Translations under genes and position numbers: made by a program
Assembly (NCBI GenBank): GCA_964479695.1
Contig: CAYZSO010000044.1
Location: 1-15,887 of the forward strand
Length of the DNA: 15,887 bases
Origin: JAAYZH01 sp964479695
GTDB lineage: Bacteria > Bacillota > Clostridia > Saccharofermentanales > Fastidiosipilaceae
Direction: 5' to 3'
Shown: positions 5,214-12,010 of the stretch, piece after piece
Position numbering within the stretch: position 1 is the stretch's first letter
Layout of the letters: every line of letters begins with the position of its first letter
Notes under the pieces: generated by a model
The model's database searches: none
Told to the model about the DNA's origin: nothing
The model's input: the letters and a program-made list of their open reading frames with translations, nothing else

Positions 5214-6611
5214 ATGGCTGATGACACGAGAATTGACCTGCGCCAGAAGGTCATGTACTGCCTTTTTATTCGGAATTTTACTGATGAAGGCACGTTTCGA
5301 GCGGCAATTCCAGAGCTTGCCAGAATTAAGTCGCTGGGGGTTGACTATCTTTTTGTCCAACCGATTTATCCTATTGGTGAGGAGAAACGTAAGGGGACCT
5401 TGGGTTCGCCTTATGCCATTCGCGACTATATGGCAATCAACCCGGAATTTGGGGGGATGAAAGACTTCGAGGCTTTTGTCGAAGCTTGCCGCGAGTTGGG
5501 CCTGAAAATTGTGCTGGATATTGTTTTCAACCATACTTCACCGGATTCTGATATGGCATTTTTCCATCCGGAGATGTTTTACCGCAATGCGAAGGGCGTG
5601 CCCAGAAATCACGCCGGTGATTGGTCCGATGTTGTCGACCTGGATTACCGGGAGCGCGGCCCCCTCTGGGATGTGCAAATCAAAGTCTTGCTCTATTGGG
5701 CCAAATACGTTGATGGGTTCCGCTGCGATGTGGGGTCTTTGGTAAACAAGGATTTTTGGCTTGAGGCAAGGGCTGCTGTGGCCAAAGTCAAAAAGGACTT
5801 CGTCTGGCTGGTGGAATCAGTTCACAGCAGTATGAAGCATCACTGCCACGAGAATGAAATCTACTGCGCATCCGATGGCGAAATGTATCAGGCTTTTGAC
5901 ATTACTTATGATTATGACATCTATGAGCAGTTCTACGCAGCAGTGGACGGTGAAATTTCTCTTAAAGAGTATTTACATGCCTTGTATACCCAGGAAATTA
6001 CTTACCCGGCGAATTATGTGAAGCTTCGCATGGTTGAGAACCACGACCAGAAGAGGGCTGCGCATCTCTTTGGTACGGGTTCTCGTTTGCGTAATTGGAC
6101 GGCGATGATTTACTTTATCCCGGGGACGACTCTCCTTTTTATGGGACAGGAGAGAGGAGTGGCTCATGAACCTTCGCTCTTCGATAAAGATACGGTTGAT
6201 TGGGATACGGGTGTTGACATTTCGGACTTCCTAACTCGTCTCGGAGAGATTGTTCGCGAAGAGCCATTTCGCCACTCAGCGGTCAATTATGGTGTCTATG
6301 GTGATGATATTGCTGTGCTGCAACTCGATGGAGCGAAAGAGCGCATGTACGGCATTTTCCAGTTGGGTGCGGATTCTGCTGGTGACTCACCGGCGGAGAC
6401 CGTAGATCCGGCGGAGACCGTGAATCCGACGGCGACCGTTGATTTGGCTTCACTAGAAAAAATTTCACCCGCTGTGGAGTTCAGTGTCAAGGCAGAGTTG
6501 GCTGATGGTGACTACGTGAATTTGATCACAGACCGTACGTTCCGGATTGAAGATCAGAAAATTGCGCTGGATGGCGAACCCATAATCTTCAAAGTTCCGA
6601 AGAAGAAGTAA
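5214..6611 (+). CDS. GH13 alpha-amylase-family glycoside hydrolase, cytoplasmic
   Basis: Member of the alpha-amylase clan, acting on alpha-glucosidic bonds by a retaining mechanism; the exact substrate is not readable from sequence. All four GH13 regions are present: DIVFNH (102-107), GFRCD with nucleophile Asp172 and Arg170, acid/base Glu201 in WLVES, and ENHDQ with Asp278. At 465 residues it is small, with a (beta/alpha)8 barrel (about 10-345) and a short C-terminal beta domain. No signal peptide is present, so it should act on internal maltodextrin, glycogen or a small oligosaccharide. The C-terminal domain is interrupted by a repeat-built linker (392-409, PAETV-like). The start is clear: GGAGG eight bases before ATG. 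It has its own promoter and is followed by the convergent DegT-like gene. No maltose transporter or glycogen gene is nearby. Confidence 0.9.
   Translation: MADDTRIDLRQKVMYCLFIRNFTDEGTFRAAIPELARIKSLGVDYLFVQPIYPIGEEKRKGTLGSPYAIRDYMAINPEFGGMKDFEAFVEACRELGLKIVLDIVFNHTSPDSDMAFFHPEMFYRNAKGVPRNHAGDWSDVVDLDYRERGPLWDVQIKVLLYWAKYVDGFRCDVGSLVNKDFWLEARAAVAKVKKDFVWLVESVHSSMKHHCHENEIYCASDGEMYQAFDITYDYDIYEQFYAAVDGEISLKEYLHALYTQEITYPANYVKLRMVENHDQKRAAHLFGTGSRLRNWTAMIYFIPGTTLLFMGQERGVAHEPSLFDKDTVDWDTGVDISDFLTRLGEIVREEPFRHSAVNYGVYGDDIAVLQLDGAKERMYGIFQLGADSAGDSPAETVDPAETVNPTATVDLASLEKISPAVEFSVKAELADGDYVNLITDRTFRIEDQKIALDGEPIIFKVPKKK
6387..6440 (+). repeat. 18-bp in-frame tandem array, three units
   Basis: Units TCACCGGCGGAGACCGTA, GATCCGGCGGAGACCGTG and AATCCGACGGCGACCGTT encode SPAETV, DPAETV, NPTATV. 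They form an insertion between strands of the GH13 C-terminal domain and keep the frame. The middle and first units differ at only a few bases. Confidence 0.8.
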
Positions 6612-6658
6612 TTGTGTCAGAGTAAATGTGCCAAGCCAGGATTAGCCAGGATTTCGGT

Positions 6659-6720
6659 GAAATGGCTGCGTCTGCCCTAGAACTTTGCTGATATTTCTGC
6701 ATCTGCCCTAGGACTCTGCT
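6659..6720. repeat. 31-bp tandem repeat crossing the 3' end of the DegT-like gene
   Basis: Units at 6659-6689 and 6690-6720 share TCTGCCCTAG and the pattern GAAAT or GATAT at the start and TGCT at the end; a third, partial unit begins at 6721 inside the gene. The DegT-like stop codon (6708-6710, minus) lies in the second unit. The non-coding copy still reads as a diverged version of the protein's end in another frame register, so the gene end appears to have been duplicated. A shorter GCCAGGATT doublet lies at 6635-6652. Confidence 0.7.
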
Positions 6721-7805
6721 GAAATGGCGGCATCCGCTTGAAGGAGCATGGTGGCTACAGTCTTCATGTCCGATTCGTCATAGCGCTGATCCATAGGAAG
6801 TGAGAGGACATCGCGGTAGATGGTGGCGGCTGTGAACTCTTCGGTGCCAGCAGGAATGGTCGGCCAGTAGGCGGTAGTTTTTATCCCGAGTTCAAGGAGC
6901 TTCTGCTGAAGGAGATCGCGCTTGGGATAGAGGATTGTGAAGTGCGAAGGAACCGTTGCCGGATCGAGGACAGGGAAGACAATGTGTGGGGCAAATTCGG
7001 TTGGCAGAAGCAGATCGAGCAAGGTCTGATAATTCGCGCGACGACGTGCTTGGAGATTTGTGACGTCCACATGTTCCATAAGCTCTATAGAAGCCAAATC
7101 GGAAGCCTGATAGGAAAACATTTGGCGCAACATGCCTTCTGCGGCCCAAAAGCGGTCATTCATTTCATTTGTGGTAACGCCAGTGCTTGAACGCGCACCA
7201 TCCAATAGGCGGAAACGACGGCTTAGGTGCTCTTCGTCAGGTGCTTCGGGTGGCAAGAGGAAGCTCCCGCCGCGTTTGTAGGCGATCCCACCGGCAGCAA
7301 CACCCAGCCATTTGCGCGCGCTTCCCGCAGCATAGTCGGCCAAAGGCGAAAGCCCATCAAAAGAAAAAAGGGAGTGCGTCAGATCTTGGATGATGATGGC
7401 ACCGGCATCGTGTGCTTGGCGGACAAACTTTTCATCATAGCTTGAGAAACCATAGTAGCCGGCGATGTGGAGAATATCGAACTCGCCTAGCATTGCCTGG
7501 TCGAAGCGTGGGGTCATGCGGAGGTCGAAATCGTAAAAGATGAGTTCCATGCCAAGCTGTTCATAAGGAGCCAAAACCGTTTCACAAGTGTAAGCGGGGA
7601 CGTAACAGCGCTTACCGGAAAATCTCAGTAAATAGTCTCGCAGACAATAGCCCAGCGCACAACGGCCTGACATCATGTGGACGGTATCTGTAATTTCCGG
7701 CCAGTGGGTGAACCAGTTTGTCGGTTCTTCCACTTGTGGTTCCGGAGCGAAAACTCCACCGATCATGCCACTCTTCATTCCGCTATTTTTCATTTCACCG
7801 CTCAT
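6708..7805 (-). CDS. DegT/DnrJ/EryC1/StrS-like PLP-dependent enzyme
   Basis: Fold-type I PLP enzyme resembling sugar aminotransferases of the DegT family. Visible features are the PLP-binding segment with Asp141 and His144 in IIIQDLTHSLF, the Schiff-base lysine Lys165 in GSARKWLG, and the N-terminal phosphate-binding region near MSGRCALGYCLRDYLL (45-60). Both key PLP residues are intact, so it should be catalytic, but several motifs are divergent and the substrate cannot be read. DegT enzymes usually sit with nucleotide-sugar genes; none is here. The start at 7805 has GAGG six bases upstream; other in-frame ATGs follow at residues 5, 10 and 14, so the first residues are uncertain. It diverges from the peptide transporter operon and converges with the GH13 gene. 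The protein has 365 residues, a usual family length. Confidence 0.78.
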   Translation of the reverse strand: MSGEMKNSGMKSGMIGGVFAPEPQVEEPTNWFTHWPEITDTVHMMSGRCALGYCLRDYLLRFSGKRCYVPAYTCETVLAPYEQLGMELIFYDFDLRMTPRFDQAMLGEFDILHIAGYYGFSSYDEKFVRQAHDAGAIIIQDLTHSLFSFDGLSPLADYAAGSARKWLGVAAGGIAYKRGGSFLLPPEAPDEEHLSRRFRLLDGARSSTGVTTNEMNDRFWAAEGMLRQMFSYQASDLASIELMEHVDVTNLQARRRANYQTLLDLLLPTEFAPHIVFPVLDPATVPSHFTILYPKRDLLQQKLLELGIKTTAYWPTIPAGTEEFTAATIYRDVLSLPMDQRYDESDMKTVATMLLQADAAISAES

Positions 7806-7809
7806 GATT

Positions 7810-7875
7810 GCCTCGTTATTCCTTCGATATGGCCTCGTTATTTCGTCGATAGTCCATCAAGATTCCTTCAATATT
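7810..7875. repeat. 22-bp tandem array in the leader of the DegT-like gene
   Basis: Three 22-bp units at 7810-7831, 7832-7853 and 7854-7875. The first two share GCCTCGTTATT and TCGATA; the third keeps ATTCCTTC and AATATT. They lie between the predicted DegT promoter and its start codon, so they would be transcribed as leader RNA. Confidence 0.6.
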
Positions 7876-7916
7876 CTCTCGATAATGCCACGTTAATACC
7901 ACAATTTGTCTCACGA

Positions 7917-7925
7917 ATCATACCA
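7917..7925 (-). promoter_or_regulatory. Candidate extended -10 promoter for the DegT-like gene
   Basis: On the minus strand TGG precedes TATGAT (five of six), forming an extended -10; no good -35 is visible, which such promoters tolerate. The leader to 7805 would be about 105 nt and would include the 22-bp array. The same ten bases, TGGTATGATT, occur at the right edge of the window. Confidence 0.4.
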
Positions 7926-7962
7926 TTATGGGGAAGATTTAAAGGCATAAAGGAATCAGTTT

Positions 7963-8010
7963 TTGACACAATAACAGACGAATTTTCGTTTCAGGGTACC
8001 CGATTTTCGG
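7963..8010 (+). promoter_or_regulatory. Operator-like inverted repeats upstream of the dpp operon
   Basis: The 260-bp divergent gap contains TTGACA (7963-7968) without a matching -10. Then come three inverted repeats in a row: ACGAA-TT-TTCGT (7978-7989), GGGTACCC (7994-8001) and CCGA-TTT-TCGG (8000-8010). The first and third share the core CGA(A)TTTTCG, about two helical turns apart. A TATAGT (8020-8025) follows. This is probably where the peptide transporter operon is controlled, but the promoter itself is not resolved. The AATTTTC half resembles one arm of a CodY box; the other arm is missing. Confidence 0.35.
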
Positions 8011-8065
8011 ATTCCTCTATATAGTAAGGCGGTGCTAATCGGAAATTTACAATGGGGGAGTTTCA

Positions 8066-9064
8066 ATGTACAAATATATACTGAAGCGATTATTGATGAT
8101 GATCCCAGTGCTCCTGGGCGTCACGTTCATCGTGTACTTCATACTAGCCGTTTCGCCGGGAAATCCGGCCTTGATTATTTTAGGGGATGGGGCCACGCCG
8201 GACAGCATTGCGAAGCTAAACGAGGAATTGGGCTTAAATGATCCTTTTATCGTCCGCTACCTGCGTTTTGTCTGGAATGCCATTCAAGGAGATCTGGGGA
8301 CATCTTATAAGAACAGTTTGGATGTCAGTGCCATGGTAATGGAGAGATTCCCCGCCACCCTAGTGTTGGCTCTTGCAGCTACCCTGATTGCGTTGGCGAT
8401 CGGGATTCCGGTTGGTATTTTGTCAGCGAAGAAACAATATTCTTTTATTGATTATTTCGTGACTGTTCTCTCGATGATTGGCGTTTCTATGCCGACATTC
8501 TGGTTGGGGCTATTACTTGTCATGCTTTTTTCACTGAAACTGGGCTGGCTCCCTTCGCAAGGCATGAATACAGAAAGCGTCGGTATGTTTCTGCGAAGTT
8601 TGGTTTTGCCGGCGGTGACCCTGGGGACGAGTGTGACCGCAACCATTGCGCGTATGACACGTTCGTCTATGCTTGATGTGATTCGAGCGGATTATATTGA
8701 CACCGCAAGGGCCAAAGGCCTCAATGACAGCATCATCACTCGCCGCCACATGATGAAGAATGCAATTATCCCGATTATTACCGCGATTGGCTTACAGTTC
8801 GGGCAACTGCTGGGTGGGGCCATGTTGACGGAAACGATTTTTTCCTGGCCGGGAATTGGCCGTTTGATGATTGACAACATCAAAACGAAAGATATTCCGG
8901 TGGTGCTGGGTTGTGTCATCTTCCTTGCTGTGATGTTCTCCATTGTGAACCTCATCGTGGATATTATTTACGCATTCGTAGATCCCAGGATCAAATCGCA
9001 GTTCCAGCGAGGTAAGCAAAAGAAGCTTGTCGTAGCGGACAAGACAGGGGAGGCGGCCGCATGA
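8066..9064 (+). CDS. dppB: Peptide/nickel-type ABC transporter permease, DppB/OppB family
   Basis: One of two inner-membrane subunits of a peptide-type ABC importer. The 332 residues start with the family opening MYKYILKRLLMMIPVLLGVTF (first TM about 9-30). A periplasm-facing loop with the GDLGTSY motif and five further TM segments follow. The EAA loop that docks the ATPase is seen in DYIDTARAKGLND, and the family ending MLTETIFSWPGIG precedes the last TM. The start is set by GGGGGAG five bases before ATG. It overlaps dppC by four bases (ATGA), so translation is coupled. DppB, OppB, NikB and GsiC cannot be told apart by sequence inspection; the peptide assignment rests on the hydrolases downstream. 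Confidence 0.92.
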   Translation: MYKYILKRLLMMIPVLLGVTFIVYFILAVSPGNPALIILGDGATPDSIAKLNEELGLNDPFIVRYLRFVWNAIQGDLGTSYKNSLDVSAMVMERFPATLVLALAATLIALAIGIPVGILSAKKQYSFIDYFVTVLSMIGVSMPTFWLGLLLVMLFSLKLGWLPSQGMNTESVGMFLRSLVLPAVTLGTSVTATIARMTRSSMLDVIRADYIDTARAKGLNDSIITRRHMMKNAIIPIITAIGLQFGQLLGGAMLTETIFSWPGIGRLMIDNIKTKDIPVVLGCVIFLAVMFSIVNLIVDIIYAFVDPRIKSQFQRGKQKKLVVADKTGEAAA

Positions 9065-9990
9065 GTCAACAATCAAAAGCAGCGAAGCGGCAAGGCGGCC
9101 TGGGAGACATGAAACAGACCAAGCAGAAATCACTGTGGGGAGAGGCTTGGATACGGTTTCGCAGGAATAAATTGGCTTTGATATCCTTGATCTTTCTGTC
9201 AATCTTGGTGATTCTGGCGATCGGGACTTTTATCGTTGATATCGCGACGAATCGCGAGTTTTACATGGAGAACGTGGTCAAGCAAGATCTTCTGCGCCGC
9301 TTGGAACCACCGTCTGCCCAGCACATTTTCGGGCTCGATGAATTCGGGCGTGACATGTTATTGCGCGTGATCTGGGGGATCAGATACTCACTTTTCATGA
9401 GCGTCATCGCGGTCATGGTGTCGATCCTGATCGGCGGCACGTTGGGCGCTCTTGCCGGATATTATGGCAAGCAAGTTGACAATATCATCATGCGCTTCAT
9501 GGATATTTTGCTGGCGATCCCGTCGCTTCTGTTGGCGATTGCGATTGTGGCGGCTTTTGGTACCAGTTTGATCAATGTGTTGATTGCGATCGGAATCTCT
9601 TACATTCCCACGTTTGCCCGTACCGTTCGCGCCGCAATCTTGATGGTCAAGGATCAGGAATATATCGAAGCCGCGAGAGCAATCGGAGCCAGTGACTTCC
9701 GGATCATTACAAAATATATTATCCCAAATGCGCTGTCGCCGATCATCGTCCAAGCGACACTCAGCACAGCCGGTGCTTTGTTGTCAATTGCGGGCTTGTC
9801 TTTCCTGGGTCTGGGAATTCAGCCACCAACACCGGAGTGGGGCACGATGCTCTCGAATGCCCGCACTTATATCAGAGATTCCTGGCATATCACCGTGATT
9901 CCCGGTGTGGCGATCATGTTGACGATTTTGTCACTCAACTTGGTTGGAGACGGTCTGCGCGATGCTCTGGATCCGAAATTGAAGAAGTAA
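9061..9990 (+). CDS. dppC: Peptide/nickel-type ABC transporter permease, DppC/OppC family
   Basis: Second permease subunit, pairing with DppB. The 309 residues have a cytoplasmic N-terminus with the WIRFRRNKLALISL segment of the OppC N-terminal domain, then a first TM. The extracytoplasmic part carries the family motif HIFGLDEFGRDMLLRVIWG. The remaining TMs enclose the EAA loop EYIEAARAIGASD, and the family ending FLGLGIQPPTPEWGTML is intact. The start overlaps the dppB stop and has GGGGAGG upstream (9048-9054). An internal ATG at 9109 also has a GGGAG site, but the overlap favours 9061. dppD follows after nine bases. Confidence 0.92.
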   Translation: MSQQSKAAKRQGGLGDMKQTKQKSLWGEAWIRFRRNKLALISLIFLSILVILAIGTFIVDIATNREFYMENVVKQDLLRRLEPPSAQHIFGLDEFGRDMLLRVIWGIRYSLFMSVIAVMVSILIGGTLGALAGYYGKQVDNIIMRFMDILLAIPSLLLAIAIVAAFGTSLINVLIAIGISYIPTFARTVRAAILMVKDQEYIEAARAIGASDFRIITKYIIPNALSPIIVQATLSTAGALLSIAGLSFLGLGIQPPTPEWGTMLSNARTYIRDSWHITVIPGVAIMLTILSLNLVGDGLRDALDPKLKK

Positions 9991-9999
9991 GGAACGCTT

Positions 10000-10986
10000 A
10001 TGGCATTACTTGAAATAAAAAACCTAATGATTGAATACCGTACGGATGACGGGGTGGTTAAGGCGTTGAATGACGTGAGTTTATCCCTCGATACCGGCCG
10101 AACGCTGGGACTCGTGGGTGAGACGGGAGCGGGGAAGACGACTTTGGCCAAAGGCATCGAACGACTCATTCCCAAACCTCCGGGACATATTGTGTCGGGC
10201 GAGGTGATTCTGGATGGGGTGGATCTGCTGAAGATCTCTGAAGCGGATATGCGCAAGATCCGCGGAAGTGATATTTCCATGATTTTCCAGGACCCGATGA
10301 CGGCACTGAACCCTGTGATGACCGTTGGTGACCAGATCTTGGAAGTCATTGTTACGCACGAAAAGCTGGGTGCTGAGGGAAGCCGCAAACGGATGTTTGA
10401 GATCCTGGAACTTGTTGGGATCCCGGCCAGCCGGCATGATGAATATCCGCATCAATTCTCGGGCGGGATGAAGCAACGTGTGGTGATTGCGATTGCGCTC
10501 GCCTGTAATCCTCGGATTCTCATCGCGGATGAACCGACGACCGCACTCGATGTGACCATCCAAGCACAAGTGCTCAGCATGATTCGGAGCCTCCGCGAGA
10601 AGTACAATACCGCCATGCTCCTGATTACGCATGATTTAGGCGTTGTGGCACAGAACTGTGACGACGTGGCGGTGATTTATGCCGGGGAAATCGTTGAGGA
10701 AGGTTCTGTGCGTGATATTTTCAAGCGCATGCTGCATCCGTACACGATTGGACTTTTTAATTCGATTCCGTCACTCCAAGATGATGTGGAACGTCTGCAG
10801 CCGATCCCGGGATTGATGCCTGACCCGACTGAACTGCCTGTGGGCTGTTTCTTCTCGCCGCGTTGTCCCTATGCCACGGAGATCTGCCATACCAACCACC
10901 CGCCTATTGAAGAAGCCTTCACGGGGCACCAGGTGCGTTGCTTCCATTGGCAAGAGGTTCAAGAAGCTAGGGAGGCAAAATCATGA
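10000..10986 (+). CDS. dppD: Peptide ABC transporter ATPase, DppD/OppD family
   Basis: ATP-hydrolysing subunit that forms a heterodimer with DppF on the cytoplasmic face of the permeases. Motifs in order are Walker A GETGAGKT (40-47), the Q-loop in MIFQDPMTALNP, a canonical signature FSGGMKQR (153-160), Walker B ILIADEP with catalytic Glu178, and switch His211. The C-terminal oligopeptide-transporter domain has the conserved GCFFSPRCPYATEIC cluster plus a later cysteine in VRC. Cysteines at these positions bind a [4Fe-4S] cluster in some OppD proteins, which may apply here. AAGGAA precedes ATG. It overlaps dppF by four bases (ATGA). All ATPase residues are intact. Confidence 0.94.
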   Translation: MALLEIKNLMIEYRTDDGVVKALNDVSLSLDTGRTLGLVGETGAGKTTLAKGIERLIPKPPGHIVSGEVILDGVDLLKISEADMRKIRGSDISMIFQDPMTALNPVMTVGDQILEVIVTHEKLGAEGSRKRMFEILELVGIPASRHDEYPHQFSGGMKQRVVIAIALACNPRILIADEPTTALDVTIQAQVLSMIRSLREKYNTAMLLITHDLGVVAQNCDDVAVIYAGEIVEEGSVRDIFKRMLHPYTIGLFNSIPSLQDDVERLQPIPGLMPDPTELPVGCFFSPRCPYATEICHTNHPPIEEAFTGHQVRCFHWQEVQEAREAKS

Positions 10987-11996
10987 CAGAAACACCTTTA
11001 CTTCAGGTGCGAGGCCTGAAAAAATACTTTTCGGTTCCGCAAGGTTCCCTGCATGCGGTTGATGATGTGAACTTCGATCTCTATCGAGGCGAAGCGATCG
11101 GTGTGGTCGGCGAGTCAGGCTGTGGTAAATCCACGCTAGGCAGAACGATCCTAAGGCTCCATGAACCCACGGAAGGTCAGATTATTTTTGACGGAACCGA
11201 TATCACGAAACTGAACAAAGAGGAGATGAAGAAGCTGCGCCGCAAAATGCAGATTATCTTCCAGGATCCTTTTGCTTCGCTGAACCCACGCATGACGGTC
11301 TTCGAAACGATTGAAGAATCACTCTTGGTTCAGAAACTCTACGAACCGAAACAGAAACAAGAAATTCGCCGGGAAGTTCTGCGGCTCATGGAACTCGTCG
11401 GATTAGCTGAACGCCTGATGAATTCCTATCCTCACGAGCTGGATGGGGGGCGTAGGCAGAGAATTGGGATCGCGCGGGCTTTGGCCTTACAACCGGAACT
11501 CATTGTCTGCGACGAACCTGTGTCAGCCCTCGATGTCTCGATCCAAGCACAGATCTTGAATCTGCTGCAAGACCTCCAGAAGGAACTGGGCTTGACGCTG
11601 ATTTTCATCACGCACGATCTGTCTGTGGTCAAACATCTGTCGAACCGCATTGCGGTCATGTACTTGGGCCAACTGGTCGAACTTTCTGAATCTAAACAAC
11701 TCTTCCGCATACCTATGCATCCTTATACCAAAGCCCTTCTCTCAGCCATTCCGATTCCGGATCCGGATGTGAGAAATGAACAGATCCAACTGAAAGGAGA
11801 ACTTACGTCTCCAATCAATCCTGAACCCGGTTGCCGATTTGCCAATCGTTGTCCTTACGCGGACCCGATTTGCCGTTCGTGGAACTACAATGTTCGGGAA
11901 GGAGCGCCGGGCCATGAGGTAGCCTGTACGCTTTATGAAGGTGAAAGGGAAGACGACCTGGCAATCTATCAGGGTCGTGTTACCGATACAATCTAG
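10983..11996 (+). CDS. dppF: Peptide ABC transporter ATPase, DppF/OppF family
   Basis: Partner ATPase of DppD, 337 residues. It has Walker A GESGCGKS (43-50), the Q-loop in IIFQDPFASLNP, Walker B LIVCDEP with Glu178, switch His211, and the C-terminal domain with GCRFANRCPYADPIC. The signature motif is LDGGR (153-157) rather than the canonical LSGGQ: serine is replaced by aspartate and glutamine by arginine. The rest of the helix (RQRIGIARAL) is normal. The gene is not broken; this either marks a subfamily or makes one of the two composite ATP sites weak. Start and stop are tightly coupled to neighbours: a four-base overlap with dppD and a 14-base gap before the lipoprotein gene. Confidence 0.93.
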   Translation: MTETPLLQVRGLKKYFSVPQGSLHAVDDVNFDLYRGEAIGVVGESGCGKSTLGRTILRLHEPTEGQIIFDGTDITKLNKEEMKKLRRKMQIIFQDPFASLNPRMTVFETIEESLLVQKLYEPKQKQEIRREVLRLMELVGLAERLMNSYPHELDGGRRQRIGIARALALQPELIVCDEPVSALDVSIQAQILNLLQDLQKELGLTLIFITHDLSVVKHLSNRIAVMYLGQLVELSESKQLFRIPMHPYTKALLSAIPIPDPDVRNEQIQLKGELTSPINPEPGCRFANRCPYADPICRSWNYNVREGAPGHEVACTLYEGEREDDLAIYQGRVTDTI

Positions 11997-12010
11997 GAGG
12001 GAAATTTATT

